A stretch of DNA of 29,150 nt from JAITWN01 sp964384095 (GTDB taxonomy: Bacteria; Pseudomonadota; Gammaproteobacteria; SZUA-140), in NCBI GenBank assembly GCA_964384095.1, contig CAYLKC010000016.1, positions 1-29,150 on the forward strand. The letters are read 5' to 3'. Positions 22,243 to 29,150 of this stretch are shown one piece after another. Position 1 is the first letter of the stretch. The number at the start of each line of letters is the position of its first letter. The notes under the pieces were generated by a model. It was not told the origin of the DNA. It saw nothing but the letters and a program-made list of their open reading frames with translations, and made no database searches. Position numbers and translations under genes: made by a program.

Positions 22243-23484
22243 TCAGATCTCGAGCAACAGGCGTGACGGGTCTTCCAGAGACTCCTTGATCGAGACCAGG
22301 AACTGCACCGCATCGCGGCCGTCGATCAGGCGATGGTCGTAGGACAGCGCGAGGTACATCATCGGCCGCGCGACGATCGCGCCGTTTTCGACCACCGGGC
22401 GCTCCTGGATCTTGTGCATGCCGAGGATCGCGCTCTGCGGAGGATTGAGTATCGGCGTCGACAGCAACGAGCCGAACACACCGCCATTGGTGATCGTGAA
22501 GGTGCCGCCGGTGATCTCCTCGATCCCGAGCGTGCCGGCGCGCGCCTTTTCCGCGAGCGCGGCGACGCTGCGCTCGAGATCGGCAATGCCGTAACGGTCG
22601 GCGTCGCGCACGATCGGCACGACCAGGCCGCGCGGCGAGGACACCGCAACGCCGATGTCGTAGAAACCGTGATAGACGATGTCGTCGCCCTCCAGCGAGG
22701 CGTTGACGACCGGGAAGCGCTTCAGCGCCTCGACCGACGCGCGGATGAAGAACGACATGAAGCCGAGCTTCACGCCATGCTCCTTTTCAAAACGCTCCCG
22801 GTGACGCTGGCGCAGCTCCATGACCGGCGCCATGTTGACTTCGTTGAAGGTGCTGAGGATCGCCGCGGTCTGCTGCGCCTCGACCAGGCGCTCGGCGATG
22901 CGCGCGCGCAGTCGCGTCATCGGCACGCGCTTCTGCGGGCGCTCGCCGGCCGGGAAGTCGAGCACGACCGGCGGGGCATTGCGTGAGGCCGGCTGCAGCA
23001 CGCGTGTCTCCGCAGCCCCGGCCTTCACGGAGGGCCGCTCAGTTTGCTCGACCGCGCGCAGCACGTCTTCCTTGAGCACGCGGCCGCCGCGGCCGCTGCC
23101 TTCAACCTGTTCGGTATCGAGACCATGTTCGGCGATCAGGCGTCGCGCCGCCGGACTCGCCTCCGCGGCATCGGCCGGCGCGGCTGCGCCGTTGCCGGCC
23201 TCGCGTTTCGGCATCGCGTCTGCCGGAGCCGATACGGATACGGCCTCCGCCGCCTCGATGCGGCCGAGCAGCTCGCCGGAGCCCACCCTGTCGCCCTCGC
23301 CGCGCAGGACTTCGCTCAATCTGCCGTCGCCGGGCGCCGGCACCTCGAACACAACCTTGTCGGTCTCGATATCGACCAGCGTCTCATCCCGACTGACGCG
23401 ATCGCCCGGCTTCTTGCGCCAGGCTACGATCGTCCCGTCGGTCACCGATTCCGGGAATCCCGGCGCCTTGACATCGGTCAGCAT
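22243..23484 (-). CDS. sucB: Dihydrolipoyllysine succinyltransferase (E2 of 2-oxoglutarate dehydrogenase)
   Basis: A 413-residue E2 core. One N-terminal lipoyl domain (1-80) carries lipoyl-Lys43 in ETDKVVFEV. A flexible Ala-rich linker follows, then a peripheral-subunit-binding domain (ASPAARRLIAEHGLDTEQVEGSGRGGRVLKEDV) and the catalytic domain with His384 and Asp388 in DHRLIDGRDAV. The FMSFFIRASVEALKRFPVVNAS region is typical of succinyltransferases. ATG 23484 (MLTDVKAPGFPESV) matches the family start; an upstream in-frame ATG at 23547 would overlap sucA. The gap to sucA is 31 bases. Confidence 0.97.
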   Translation of the reverse strand: MLTDVKAPGFPESVTDGTIVAWRKKPGDRVSRDETLVDIETDKVVFEVPAPGDGRLSEVLRGEGDRVGSGELLGRIEAAEAVSVSAPADAMPKREAGNGAAAPADAAEASPAARRLIAEHGLDTEQVEGSGRGGRVLKEDVLRAVEQTERPSVKAGAAETRVLQPASRNAPPVVLDFPAGERPQKRVPMTRLRARIAERLVEAQQTAAILSTFNEVNMAPVMELRQRHRERFEKEHGVKLGFMSFFIRASVEALKRFPVVNASLEGDDIVYHGFYDIGVAVSSPRGLVVPIVRDADRYGIADLERSVAALAEKARAGTLGIEEITGGTFTITNGGVFGSLLSTPILNPPQSAILGMHKIQERPVVENGAIVARPMMYLALSYDHRLIDGRDAVQFLVSIKESLEDPSRLLLEI

Positions 23485-23515
23485 GATGGCGTCCTTTCTT
23501 TCATTGCGTCGTGAA

Positions 23516-26371
23516 TCATTGCAGTCGGTCGAGCGGCCCGAAGGCATCGTCGATCAGCGTGCATAACTGCCGGATATGCAGCAGCGGATAGCCGACCGCC
23601 GGCGCCGCCGACGGCGGACGTCCCGCGTAATAGAGAGAACCGGGATCGACCGCTGCCTGCAGCTTGTGACGGGTCGGGTACCAGGCCCCCTGGTTCTTCG
23701 GTTCTTCCTGGCACCAGACGAATTCGCGCGCGTTGCCGTAACGCGCCAGCGCGTCGCGCAACTCGCGATACGGAAACGGGTAGAGCTGCTCGAGCCGGAC
23801 CACGGCGATGTCATGGCGCCCCTCTTCACGACGCTTCTCGAGCAGGTCGAAATAGACCTTGCCGGTACACATGACGACGCGGGTGATGGCGGCCGGATCA
23901 AGGTCGTCGACCTCATCGATGACACGGCGGAAGCCGCCCTCGCTGAGGTCCTCGAGGGTGCTGACCGCGAGCTTGTGGCGCAACAGGCTCTTCGGCGTCA
24001 TCACGATCAGCGGCTTGCGGCAATCCATCAGCATCTGACGCCGCAGCAGGTGAAAGATCTGCGCCGGCGTCGTCGGCACTGTGACCTGGATATTATGCTC
24101 GGCGCACAGTTGCAGATAGCGCTCGATGCGCGCCGAGGAATGCTCCGGACCCTGACCCTCGAAGCCGTGCGGCAGGAACATCACCAGGCCGCTCAGGCGG
24201 TTCCATTTCTGTTCGCCGGCGCTGATGAACTGGTCGATGACGACCTGGGCGTTATTGGCGAAATCGCCGAATTGCGCCTCCCAGATCACCAGTGTGTTCG
24301 GATCCGTCGTCGAATAGCCGTACTCGAAGGCAAGCACGGCCTCCTCGGACAGCAGGGAATTGGTGACCAGAAAATTACCCTGTTGCTGCGACAGATTGCG
24401 CAAGGGCACATAGGCGCTGTCGTCCTTCTGGCAATAGACCGCCGCATGGCGGTGGAAGAAGGTGCCGCGCGCGCTGTCCTGGCCGGACAGGCGCACGCCG
24501 TAACCGGCGTCGACGAGGCTGGCATAGGCGAGGATCTCGGCGCACCCCCAGTCGACCGGCAAGGCGCCGGCCGCCATCTTGCTGCGGTTATCGAAGATGC
24601 GCGCGACGCTCGGGTGCAGCTCGAAGCCCTCCGGCAAGCGGCCGAGTCGTTCGGTCAGGTCACGCAACGTCGCCAGCGACACCGCGGTGTCGATCTCGAT
24701 CGTGCAGCGACCGTGCAGGAATGGCGACCAGTCGACCGCGCCGCGCACCTCGACCGCGTCGGCGGGCAGCAAACCCGGCACTACGCCCTCGCCGGCATCG
24801 AGCGCGGCCCGGTAGTCATCGACCAGCGTCGCCGCAGCATCCGCCCCGAGTACGCCGTCCCCGATCAGACGGGCAGCATAGGCCTCGCGTGCGGTCGGCA
24901 GTTCGCGGATGCGTCGATACATCAGCGGCTGTGTCGCCGACGGCTCGTCGGCCTCGCTGTGGCCATGGCGGCGGTAACAGACCAGGTCGATGACGACATC
25001 CTTGCGGTAACGCATGCGGTAACCGAGCGCGATGCGGGCGGCCCTCAGTACGGCCTCCGGGTCATCGCCGTTGACGTGCAGGATCGGCGCGTTGACCATC
25101 TTGGCGACGTCGGTACAGTACAGCGTCGAACGCGCGTCCTTCTGGTTGCTGGTCGTGAAACCGATCTGGTTGTTGATGACGACATGGATGGTGCCCTTCG
25201 TCGAATAGCCGCGTGACTGCGACATATTGAAGGTTTCCATCAGCACGCCCTGCCCCGAGAACGCGGCGTCGCCATGGATGACGATCGGCACGACCTCCGC
25301 GCCATCGCGGTCGCCGCGGCGTTCCTGGCGCGCGCGCACCGAACCCTCGACGACGGGGCCGACGATCTCGAGATGCGACGGATTGAACGCGAGCGAGACA
25401 TGCACCGGTCCGCCCGGCGTATCGAGGTTCGACGAAAAGCCCATGTGATACTTGACGTCGCCGGAACCCTCGCCCTCGCGCGCGGTCTTGCCCTCGAACT
25501 CGAGGAACAGGTCCTTCGGTGACTTGCCCATCAGATTGACCAGCACGTTCAGGCGCCCGCGATGCGCCATGCCGATGACGATCTCGCGGACGCCCCCGGC
25601 GCCGCCGCGCTCGATGAGCTCGCCGAGCAGCGGAATCAGGGATTCGGCGCCTTCGAGCGAGAAGCGTTTCTGCCCGACGTAGCGATTGTGCAGATAGCGT
25701 TCGAGCGCCTCTGCCGCGGTGAGCCGGGCGAGCAGCGCCTGTCGCGTTGTGGGCGGCAGGGCCTCGTCGGCGCCGGACTCGAGACTGCGATACAGCCATT
25801 CGCGCTCGCCGGCCTCGCCGACATGGGCGCATTCGCTGGCGAGGGTGCCGCAATAACCCTGGCGCAGGCGGGTGAGCAGCTCGCGCAAGCCGAGGTCGGC
25901 CGGAAACCCTTCGACCCCGTCCCCGATCGCTGCATCGAGCTCGGCATCATCGAATCCGTGCTGTCGGGGCTCGAGCTCGGACAGCGCCGGTAATGGACGC
26001 AAGCCCAGGGGATCGATGTCGGCCACGAGATGGCCCAGGCGCCGGTAGGCGTCGATCAATTGGCGGACGCGCCACTGTCGCGTCGAGGCATCGGCGAGTT
26101 CGCCGGATTGACCGGCCCGCGCCGGGGCCGGCGACCAGCGCCCCCGGCCCTGGCCGCCGAAGTCCCGGCGAACACGGCGATGGGAGACCTCGGGACGCCC
26201 CCCGTGCATGCCCGGCAGGCTGTCGAACCACTGTCGCCAGCGGGGTTCTATCGCGGCCGGGTCGTCGAGATAACGATCGTAGAGGTCCTCGAGCCAGGGG
26301 GCGTTCGTGACCGCGAGCGGGCTGCTGCGCCACCAGGCTTGCAGATCCTTGTGATCGGGAGATTTGGCCAT
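23516..26371 (-). CDS. sucA: 2-oxoglutarate dehydrogenase E1 component
   Basis: A 951-residue thiamin-diphosphate enzyme decarboxylating 2-oxoglutarate. The N-terminal segment WLEDLYDRYLDDPAAIEPRWRQWFDSL is the E2-binding type. The core has GMAHRGRLNVLVNLMGK, the SHLEIVGPVVEGSVRARQ region, HGDAAFSGQGVLMET, NNQIGFTT and RHGHSEADEPSATQP. It ends with the transketolase-like C-terminal domain. Start choice: ATG 26398 is possible and would add MALLLLSLI, but its codons (TTA, TTA, TTG) are unlike the GC-rich gene and a palindrome spans it, so Met at 26371 is preferred. Neither has a strong ribosome site. It is the first gene of the unit sucA-sucB-lpd. Confidence 0.96.
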   Translation of the reverse strand: MAKSPDHKDLQAWWRSSPLAVTNAPWLEDLYDRYLDDPAAIEPRWRQWFDSLPGMHGGRPEVSHRRVRRDFGGQGRGRWSPAPARAGQSGELADASTRQWRVRQLIDAYRRLGHLVADIDPLGLRPLPALSELEPRQHGFDDAELDAAIGDGVEGFPADLGLRELLTRLRQGYCGTLASECAHVGEAGEREWLYRSLESGADEALPPTTRQALLARLTAAEALERYLHNRYVGQKRFSLEGAESLIPLLGELIERGGAGGVREIVIGMAHRGRLNVLVNLMGKSPKDLFLEFEGKTAREGEGSGDVKYHMGFSSNLDTPGGPVHVSLAFNPSHLEIVGPVVEGSVRARQERRGDRDGAEVVPIVIHGDAAFSGQGVLMETFNMSQSRGYSTKGTIHVVINNQIGFTTSNQKDARSTLYCTDVAKMVNAPILHVNGDDPEAVLRAARIALGYRMRYRKDVVIDLVCYRRHGHSEADEPSATQPLMYRRIRELPTAREAYAARLIGDGVLGADAAATLVDDYRAALDAGEGVVPGLLPADAVEVRGAVDWSPFLHGRCTIEIDTAVSLATLRDLTERLGRLPEGFELHPSVARIFDNRSKMAAGALPVDWGCAEILAYASLVDAGYGVRLSGQDSARGTFFHRHAAVYCQKDDSAYVPLRNLSQQQGNFLVTNSLLSEEAVLAFEYGYSTTDPNTLVIWEAQFGDFANNAQVVIDQFISAGEQKWNRLSGLVMFLPHGFEGQGPEHSSARIERYLQLCAEHNIQVTVPTTPAQIFHLLRRQMLMDCRKPLIVMTPKSLLRHKLAVSTLEDLSEGGFRRVIDEVDDLDPAAITRVVMCTGKVYFDLLEKRREEGRHDIAVVRLEQLYPFPYRELRDALARYGNAREFVWCQEEPKNQGAWYPTRHKLQAAVDPGSLYYAGRPPSAAPAVGYPLLHIRQLCTLIDDAFGPLDRLQ

Positions 26372-26378
26372 AATCAAT

Positions 26379-26404
26379 GACAGCAATAATAATGCCATGC
26401 TGTC
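26379..26404. promoter_or_regulatory. Inverted repeat upstream of sucA
   Basis: GACAGCA (26379-26385) and TGCTGTC (26398-26404) flank an AT-rich 12-base centre. It lies just upstream of the preferred sucA start and across the alternative ATG. It could be an operator; the binding protein is unknown. Confidence 0.35.
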
Positions 26405-26434
26405 CGCCCCGGCGGCCCGGGGCAGGCGTCGCGG

Positions 26435-27457
26435 TCAGGCCAGGCGCTTGCGGACCTCATCCGCGCGGGCGTGATCGCCCCTCGCCTCGCACACCCGGAT
26501 CAGCAACTGGAGGATGCGCTCGTTGCCAGGCTGGCGCGAGAGGACCTGGTCGCAGCAATGCTCGGCCTGATCGTAATCGCCCAGGCGCAGGAACATATTG
26601 GCGAGTCCGAGCAGCGCATAGGGATCGAAACCGGCGTCGAGGCTGCGTCGATAGCAGGCCTCTGCGCCCGGCACGTCGCCCCCGTTCAGCAGCGCGTCAC
26701 CGAGTCGGGTCAGGACGCTCTGGTTGTCTGGCTCTTTTTCCAGTATCAGCCGCCACAGCGGAATCGCCTCATCGATGCGGCGCAGACCGCGCAAGCAACC
26801 GGCCATACCGGTCAGCGCGAAGACATTGTCGGCCTCGATCCGCAAGGCGCGCTCGAAATATGCCGCGCCTTCGGCAAACTCCCTGCGTCGCAGGGAGAGG
26901 TTGCCAAGCATCGTCAACGCAGCGACATTACCCGGATCGAGTTCGATCAGACGCTGGAGCCAGTGGCGAGCCTTCTCGTCGTCGCCGGTCTTGTAATAGA
27001 GGTTGCCGAGACCGAGGAAGGCGAAGCGGTCATTGCCGCCTGTGCGCAGCGCCTGCTCGTAGACCTCCCCGGCGGCGCCGAATTCACCGATCTTGCGCAG
27101 AGAATCACCGAGCCGGACCATGACATGGCTGTCGTCGGGATTGCATTCGAGATAGCGCTGCCAGTAGGCGATCGAGCGCTCGGGATTGCGCAGGCCGCGG
27201 AAGGCATTGCCGATACCGCGCAGTGCAAAGACGTTCTCGGGATCACTGCGCAGCAGTCGGTCATAATACTCGACCGCACGCTCGAAATTCTTCAGCTTGC
27301 GGCAGACATCACCGAGGCCGACCAGGATATAGGGGTTGTCGCCATCAAGCGCGCAGGCCTCGAGAAACACCTTCTCGGCCTCGCGATAGCGGCGCTGTCC
27401 CATCAGGAAATACGCCCGCTTCGACAGTCTGATGACCTGTTTTTCCGCGTCCGTCAT
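26435..27457 (-). CDS. TPR-repeat protein, about ten repeats
   Basis: A 340-residue protein made almost wholly of 34-residue tetratricopeptide units. Eight are complete, with partial units at both ends, and they show the usual G/A-Y/F-A-P spacing (for example NPYILVGLGDVCRKLKNFERAVEYYDRLLRSDPE). No signal peptide, membrane helix or catalytic domain is visible, so it is probably a cytosolic protein-interaction scaffold. GGAGG lies eight bases before ATG 27457. It ends 63 bases before sucA on the same strand, so it may be read into the suc operon. It is divergent from prkA. The partner is unknown. Confidence 0.9.
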   Translation of the reverse strand: MTDAEKQVIRLSKRAYFLMGQRRYREAEKVFLEACALDGDNPYILVGLGDVCRKLKNFERAVEYYDRLLRSDPENVFALRGIGNAFRGLRNPERSIAYWQRYLECNPDDSHVMVRLGDSLRKIGEFGAAGEVYEQALRTGGNDRFAFLGLGNLYYKTGDDEKARHWLQRLIELDPGNVAALTMLGNLSLRRREFAEGAAYFERALRIEADNVFALTGMAGCLRGLRRIDEAIPLWRLILEKEPDNQSVLTRLGDALLNGGDVPGAEACYRRSLDAGFDPYALLGLANMFLRLGDYDQAEHCCDQVLSRQPGNERILQLLIRVCEARGDHARADEVRKRLA

Positions 27458-27623
27458 GTCGCCGCCTCCTGCGCCGTTGTTATCAGGCCAGGGCTGACGG
27501 CATCCTGGCCGCGTTCACTGTCGTCACCCGGGGCGCGACGTGAACTTTATTTTTATGCAGGAAAAATATGGGATTACCTGCACCACCTCTGCCCGACGGT
27601 CGAATCCTGACGCCGGACTTTCC

Positions 27624-27652
27624 GAATGTAAGCAACTGCCTGCGGAATGTAA
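27624..27652 (+). repeat. Direct repeat GAATGTAA, 21-base period
   Basis: GAATGTAA occurs at 27624-27631 and 27645-27652. Each copy is followed at matching distance by a GC(A/T)-type stretch ending CTGC. The period equals two helical turns, as for tandem binding sites of a regulator. Confidence 0.35.
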
Positions 27653-27706
27653 ATAGCTGCGTCAGATAAGCTATTTCGCGCACAGCGCGGAACCCGGGCG
27701 CGCGTG

Positions 27707-27730
27707 GGCTGTCCTAGATAGAGGACAGCC
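27707..27730. promoter_or_regulatory. Perfect palindrome, candidate enhancer-binding-protein site
   Basis: GGCTGTCCT (27707-27715) and AGGACAGCC (27722-27730) are perfect inverted arms around AGATAG. The centre lies about 165 bases upstream of the expected sigma-54 start site, the usual distance for an upstream activator sequence. No T tract follows on either strand, which argues against a terminator. Confidence 0.5.
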
Positions 27731-27858
27731 GTCTGTACTTTCTCGACGCTCTTTACCTGCCGCACCCGCTGACTGATCAGGACGTCCGGCCCACTGGCCC
27801 TCCTGAGGCCCGTTCGCGGTCTTCACCGCATCACGCGGCAGGGCGCGGGCCGGAGCAT

Positions 27859-27874
27859 TGGCACAGGGATTGCT
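27859..27874 (+). promoter_or_regulatory. Sigma-54 (RpoN) promoter of prkA
   Basis: TGGCAC-N5-TTGCT places the invariant GG (27860-27861) and GC (27872-27873) exactly ten bases apart, as required for the -24/-12 class. Transcription would start near 27885, giving a leader of about 140 bases. Family knowledge: E. coli yeaGH is sigma-54 dependent. Confidence 0.78.
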
Positions 27875-28022
27875 ATTATTACAGGCGGAGTGAATTCGCA
27901 GGCGGCGCACACAAACGGGATGTCCGGGCGGACGGCGAGTCGATAACAAGCACAACAAGGAGACGGCGGAACGCAAGGATATCCCATCGGCAGCATCCGG
28001 GCAGACCAGTGAGGGCACAGGC

Positions 28023-29150
28023 ATGACCATTTTCGATCACTACCAGTCCCGCTTCGAGGAATCCAGGGAAGAGGAACTTACCCTGCAGGAATATCTGGAT
28101 CTCTGCAAGCAGGATCCCGGTTGTTACGCCACCGCCGCCGAACGCATGCTGCTCGCGGTCGGCGAGCCCGAACTGATCGACACCAAGAAGGATCCGCGCC
28201 TCAGCCGGATCTTCTCCAACAAGGTCATCAAGGTCTACCCCGCGTTCCGTGACTTCTACGGCATGGAGGAGACGATCGAGCGCATCGTCGCCTTCTTCAA
28301 GCATGCCGCGCAGGGGCTCGAGGAAAAGAAGCAGATTCTCTACCTGCTTGGACCGGTCGGCGGCGGCAAGTCGTCATTGGCTGAAAAGCTCAAGAGCCTC
28401 ATGGAACAGCAGTCCTTTTATGCAATCAAGGGCTCGCCGGTCCATGAATCCCCGCTGGCGCTGTTCAACGCCGATGAGGATGCCCGCATCCTCGAGGACG
28501 ACTACGGCATCCCGCGACGTTATCTCAACGGCATCATGTCACCGTGGGCAGTCAAGCGCCTGCACGAATACAACGGCGATATCACCCGCTTTCGCGTCGT
28601 CAGGATGCGGCCGTCGGTGCTCAAACAGGTCGGTATCGCCAAGACCGAACCGGGTGACGAAAACAACCAGGACATATCTTCGCTGGTCGGCAAGGTCGAC
28701 ATCCGCAAGCTCGAACAGTACTCCCAGGACGACCCGGACGCCTACGCCTATTCCGGCGGATTGTGCCTCGCGAACCAGGGTCTGCTCGAGTTCGTCGAGA
28801 TGTTCAAGGCGCCGATCAAGGTCCTGCACCCGCTGCTGACTGCGACCCAGGAAGGCAACTACAACGGTACGGAGGGCATGGGCGCAATCCCGTTCGACGG
28901 CATCATCCTCGCCCACTCGAACGAGTCGGAGTGGCTGAGCTTCAAGAACAATCGCAACAACGAGGCCTTCCTCGACCGCATATATATAGTGAAGGTGCCC
29001 TATTGCCTGCGCGTGTCCGAAGAGATCCGCATCTACGACAAGCTGATCCGCAACAGCTCGCTGTCCGATGCCCCTTGCGCGCCCGATACGCTGAGGATGA
29101 TGGCGCAGTTCGCGGTGCTCACGAGGCTCAAGGAGCCGGAGAACTCGAGC
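28023..29150 (+). CDS. prkA: PrkA/YeaG AAA+ serine protein kinase, 3' end beyond window
   Basis: The first 376 residues of a protein normally about 640 long, with no stop before the right edge. It starts MTIFDHYQSRFEESREEELTLQEYLDLCKQDP, a highly conserved PrkA N-terminus. Walker A is GPVGGGKS (110-117). Further signatures are SPWAVKRLHEYNGDI, YSGGLCLANQGLLEFVEMFKAP, LLTATQEGNY and DGIILAHSNESEW with the arginine FLDRIY. PrkA proteins are AAA+ domains joined to a C-terminal kinase-like domain. They act in nitrogen, stress or stationary-phase responses and usually precede yeaH and spoVR/ycgB, which would lie to the right. A sigma-54 promoter is seen upstream. Confidence 0.97.
   Translation, partial: MTIFDHYQSRFEESREEELTLQEYLDLCKQDPGCYATAAERMLLAVGEPELIDTKKDPRLSRIFSNKVIKVYPAFRDFYGMEETIERIVAFFKHAAQGLEEKKQILYLLGPVGGGKSSLAEKLKSLMEQQSFYAIKGSPVHESPLALFNADEDARILEDDYGIPRRYLNGIMSPWAVKRLHEYNGDITRFRVVRMRPSVLKQVGIAKTEPGDENNQDISSLVGKVDIRKLEQYSQDDPDAYAYSGGLCLANQGLLEFVEMFKAPIKVLHPLLTATQEGNYNGTEGMGAIPFDGIILAHSNESEWLSFKNNRNNEAFLDRIYIVKVPYCLRVSEEIRIYDKLIRNSSLSDAPCAPDTLRMMAQFAVLTRLKEPENSS

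Larger units (their letters stand above)
27458..28022. promoter_or_regulatory. Divergent TPR / prkA intergenic region, 565 bases
   Basis: No supported gene lies here. From left to right it holds GGCCAGG/CCTGGCC (27486-27492 and 27504-27510) in the TPR leader, an AT-rich palindrome TGCAGG/CCTGCA (27556-27561 and 27577-27582), a direct repeat (27624-27652), a strong palindrome (27707-27730) and a sigma-54 promoter (27859-27874). The region is much longer and more structured than any other spacer in the window. Confidence 0.6.

Noticed and set aside
23576..25216. Plus-strand open frame (546 codons) opposite sucA
   Set aside because: Antisense shadow of a well conserved sucA; no domain or ribosome site.
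26406..26423. Terminator after the TPR gene (GCCCCGG/CCGGGGC)
   Set aside because: The seven-base GC stem has no T tract on the minus strand, so read-through into sucA cannot be excluded.

Overview
The window is dense, GC-rich bacterial chromosome, most likely gammaproteobacterial. This is inferred from the PiuC/Fiu-type iron locus with Fur boxes, a group-2 Mrp operon with fused subunits A and B, a SucABCD/Lpd block, a sigma-54-type promoter in front of prkA, and a tRNA with encoded CCA. The many cation/proton antiporter subunits would suit a saline or alkaline habitat, but the species cannot be named. Gene packing is tight, with 4-base ATGA/GTGA overlaps, and almost every gene looks intact. 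No CRISPR array, insertion sequence, integrase or rRNA was seen.

Region 1 (1-9509, ion and arsenate homeostasis). A partial ArsJ-associated glyceraldehyde-3-phosphate dehydrogenase leaves the left edge, with an operator-like palindrome upstream. Next comes a complete six-gene Mrp Na+/H+ antiporter operon, mrpA(B)-C-D-E-F-G, on the minus strand (6949 to 880). It is divergent from an NhaP2/CvrA-type K+/H+ antiporter (7343-9070). The shared 393-base spacer carries tandem promoter-like elements and a partly duplicated motif pair. A small charged 75-aa protein follows behind two CRP-like palindromes.

Region 2 (9520-13876, iron). A PiuC-type Fe(II)/2-oxoglutarate hydroxylase and an FMN alpha-hydroxyacid dehydrogenase form one transcription unit, divergent from a Fiu-like TonB-dependent receptor. 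Two Fur boxes lie between them and one covers the receptor's -10. The receptor ends in a textbook terminator.

Region 3 (13900-17967). tRNA-Arg(CCT) is followed by an AT-rich, gene-free stretch with clustered DnaA-box-like sequences. Then come a two-domain class II aldolase/short-chain dehydrogenase (rhamnose-catabolism type) and an orphan MinD/FleN-like ATPase with an unrecognised C-terminal domain.

Region 4 (17983-26371, TCA cycle). The minus-strand genes sucA-sucB-lpd and sucC-sucD encode 2-oxoglutarate dehydrogenase and succinyl-CoA synthetase, two consecutive TCA steps. Between the two blocks, on the opposite strand, sits a DUF4160-DUF2442 pair flanked by a REP-like sequence.

Region 5 (26435-29150). 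A ten-unit TPR protein is divergent from prkA (partial at the right edge). Their 565-base spacer holds a near-consensus sigma-54 promoter and, about 165 bases upstream, a palindrome placed like an enhancer site.
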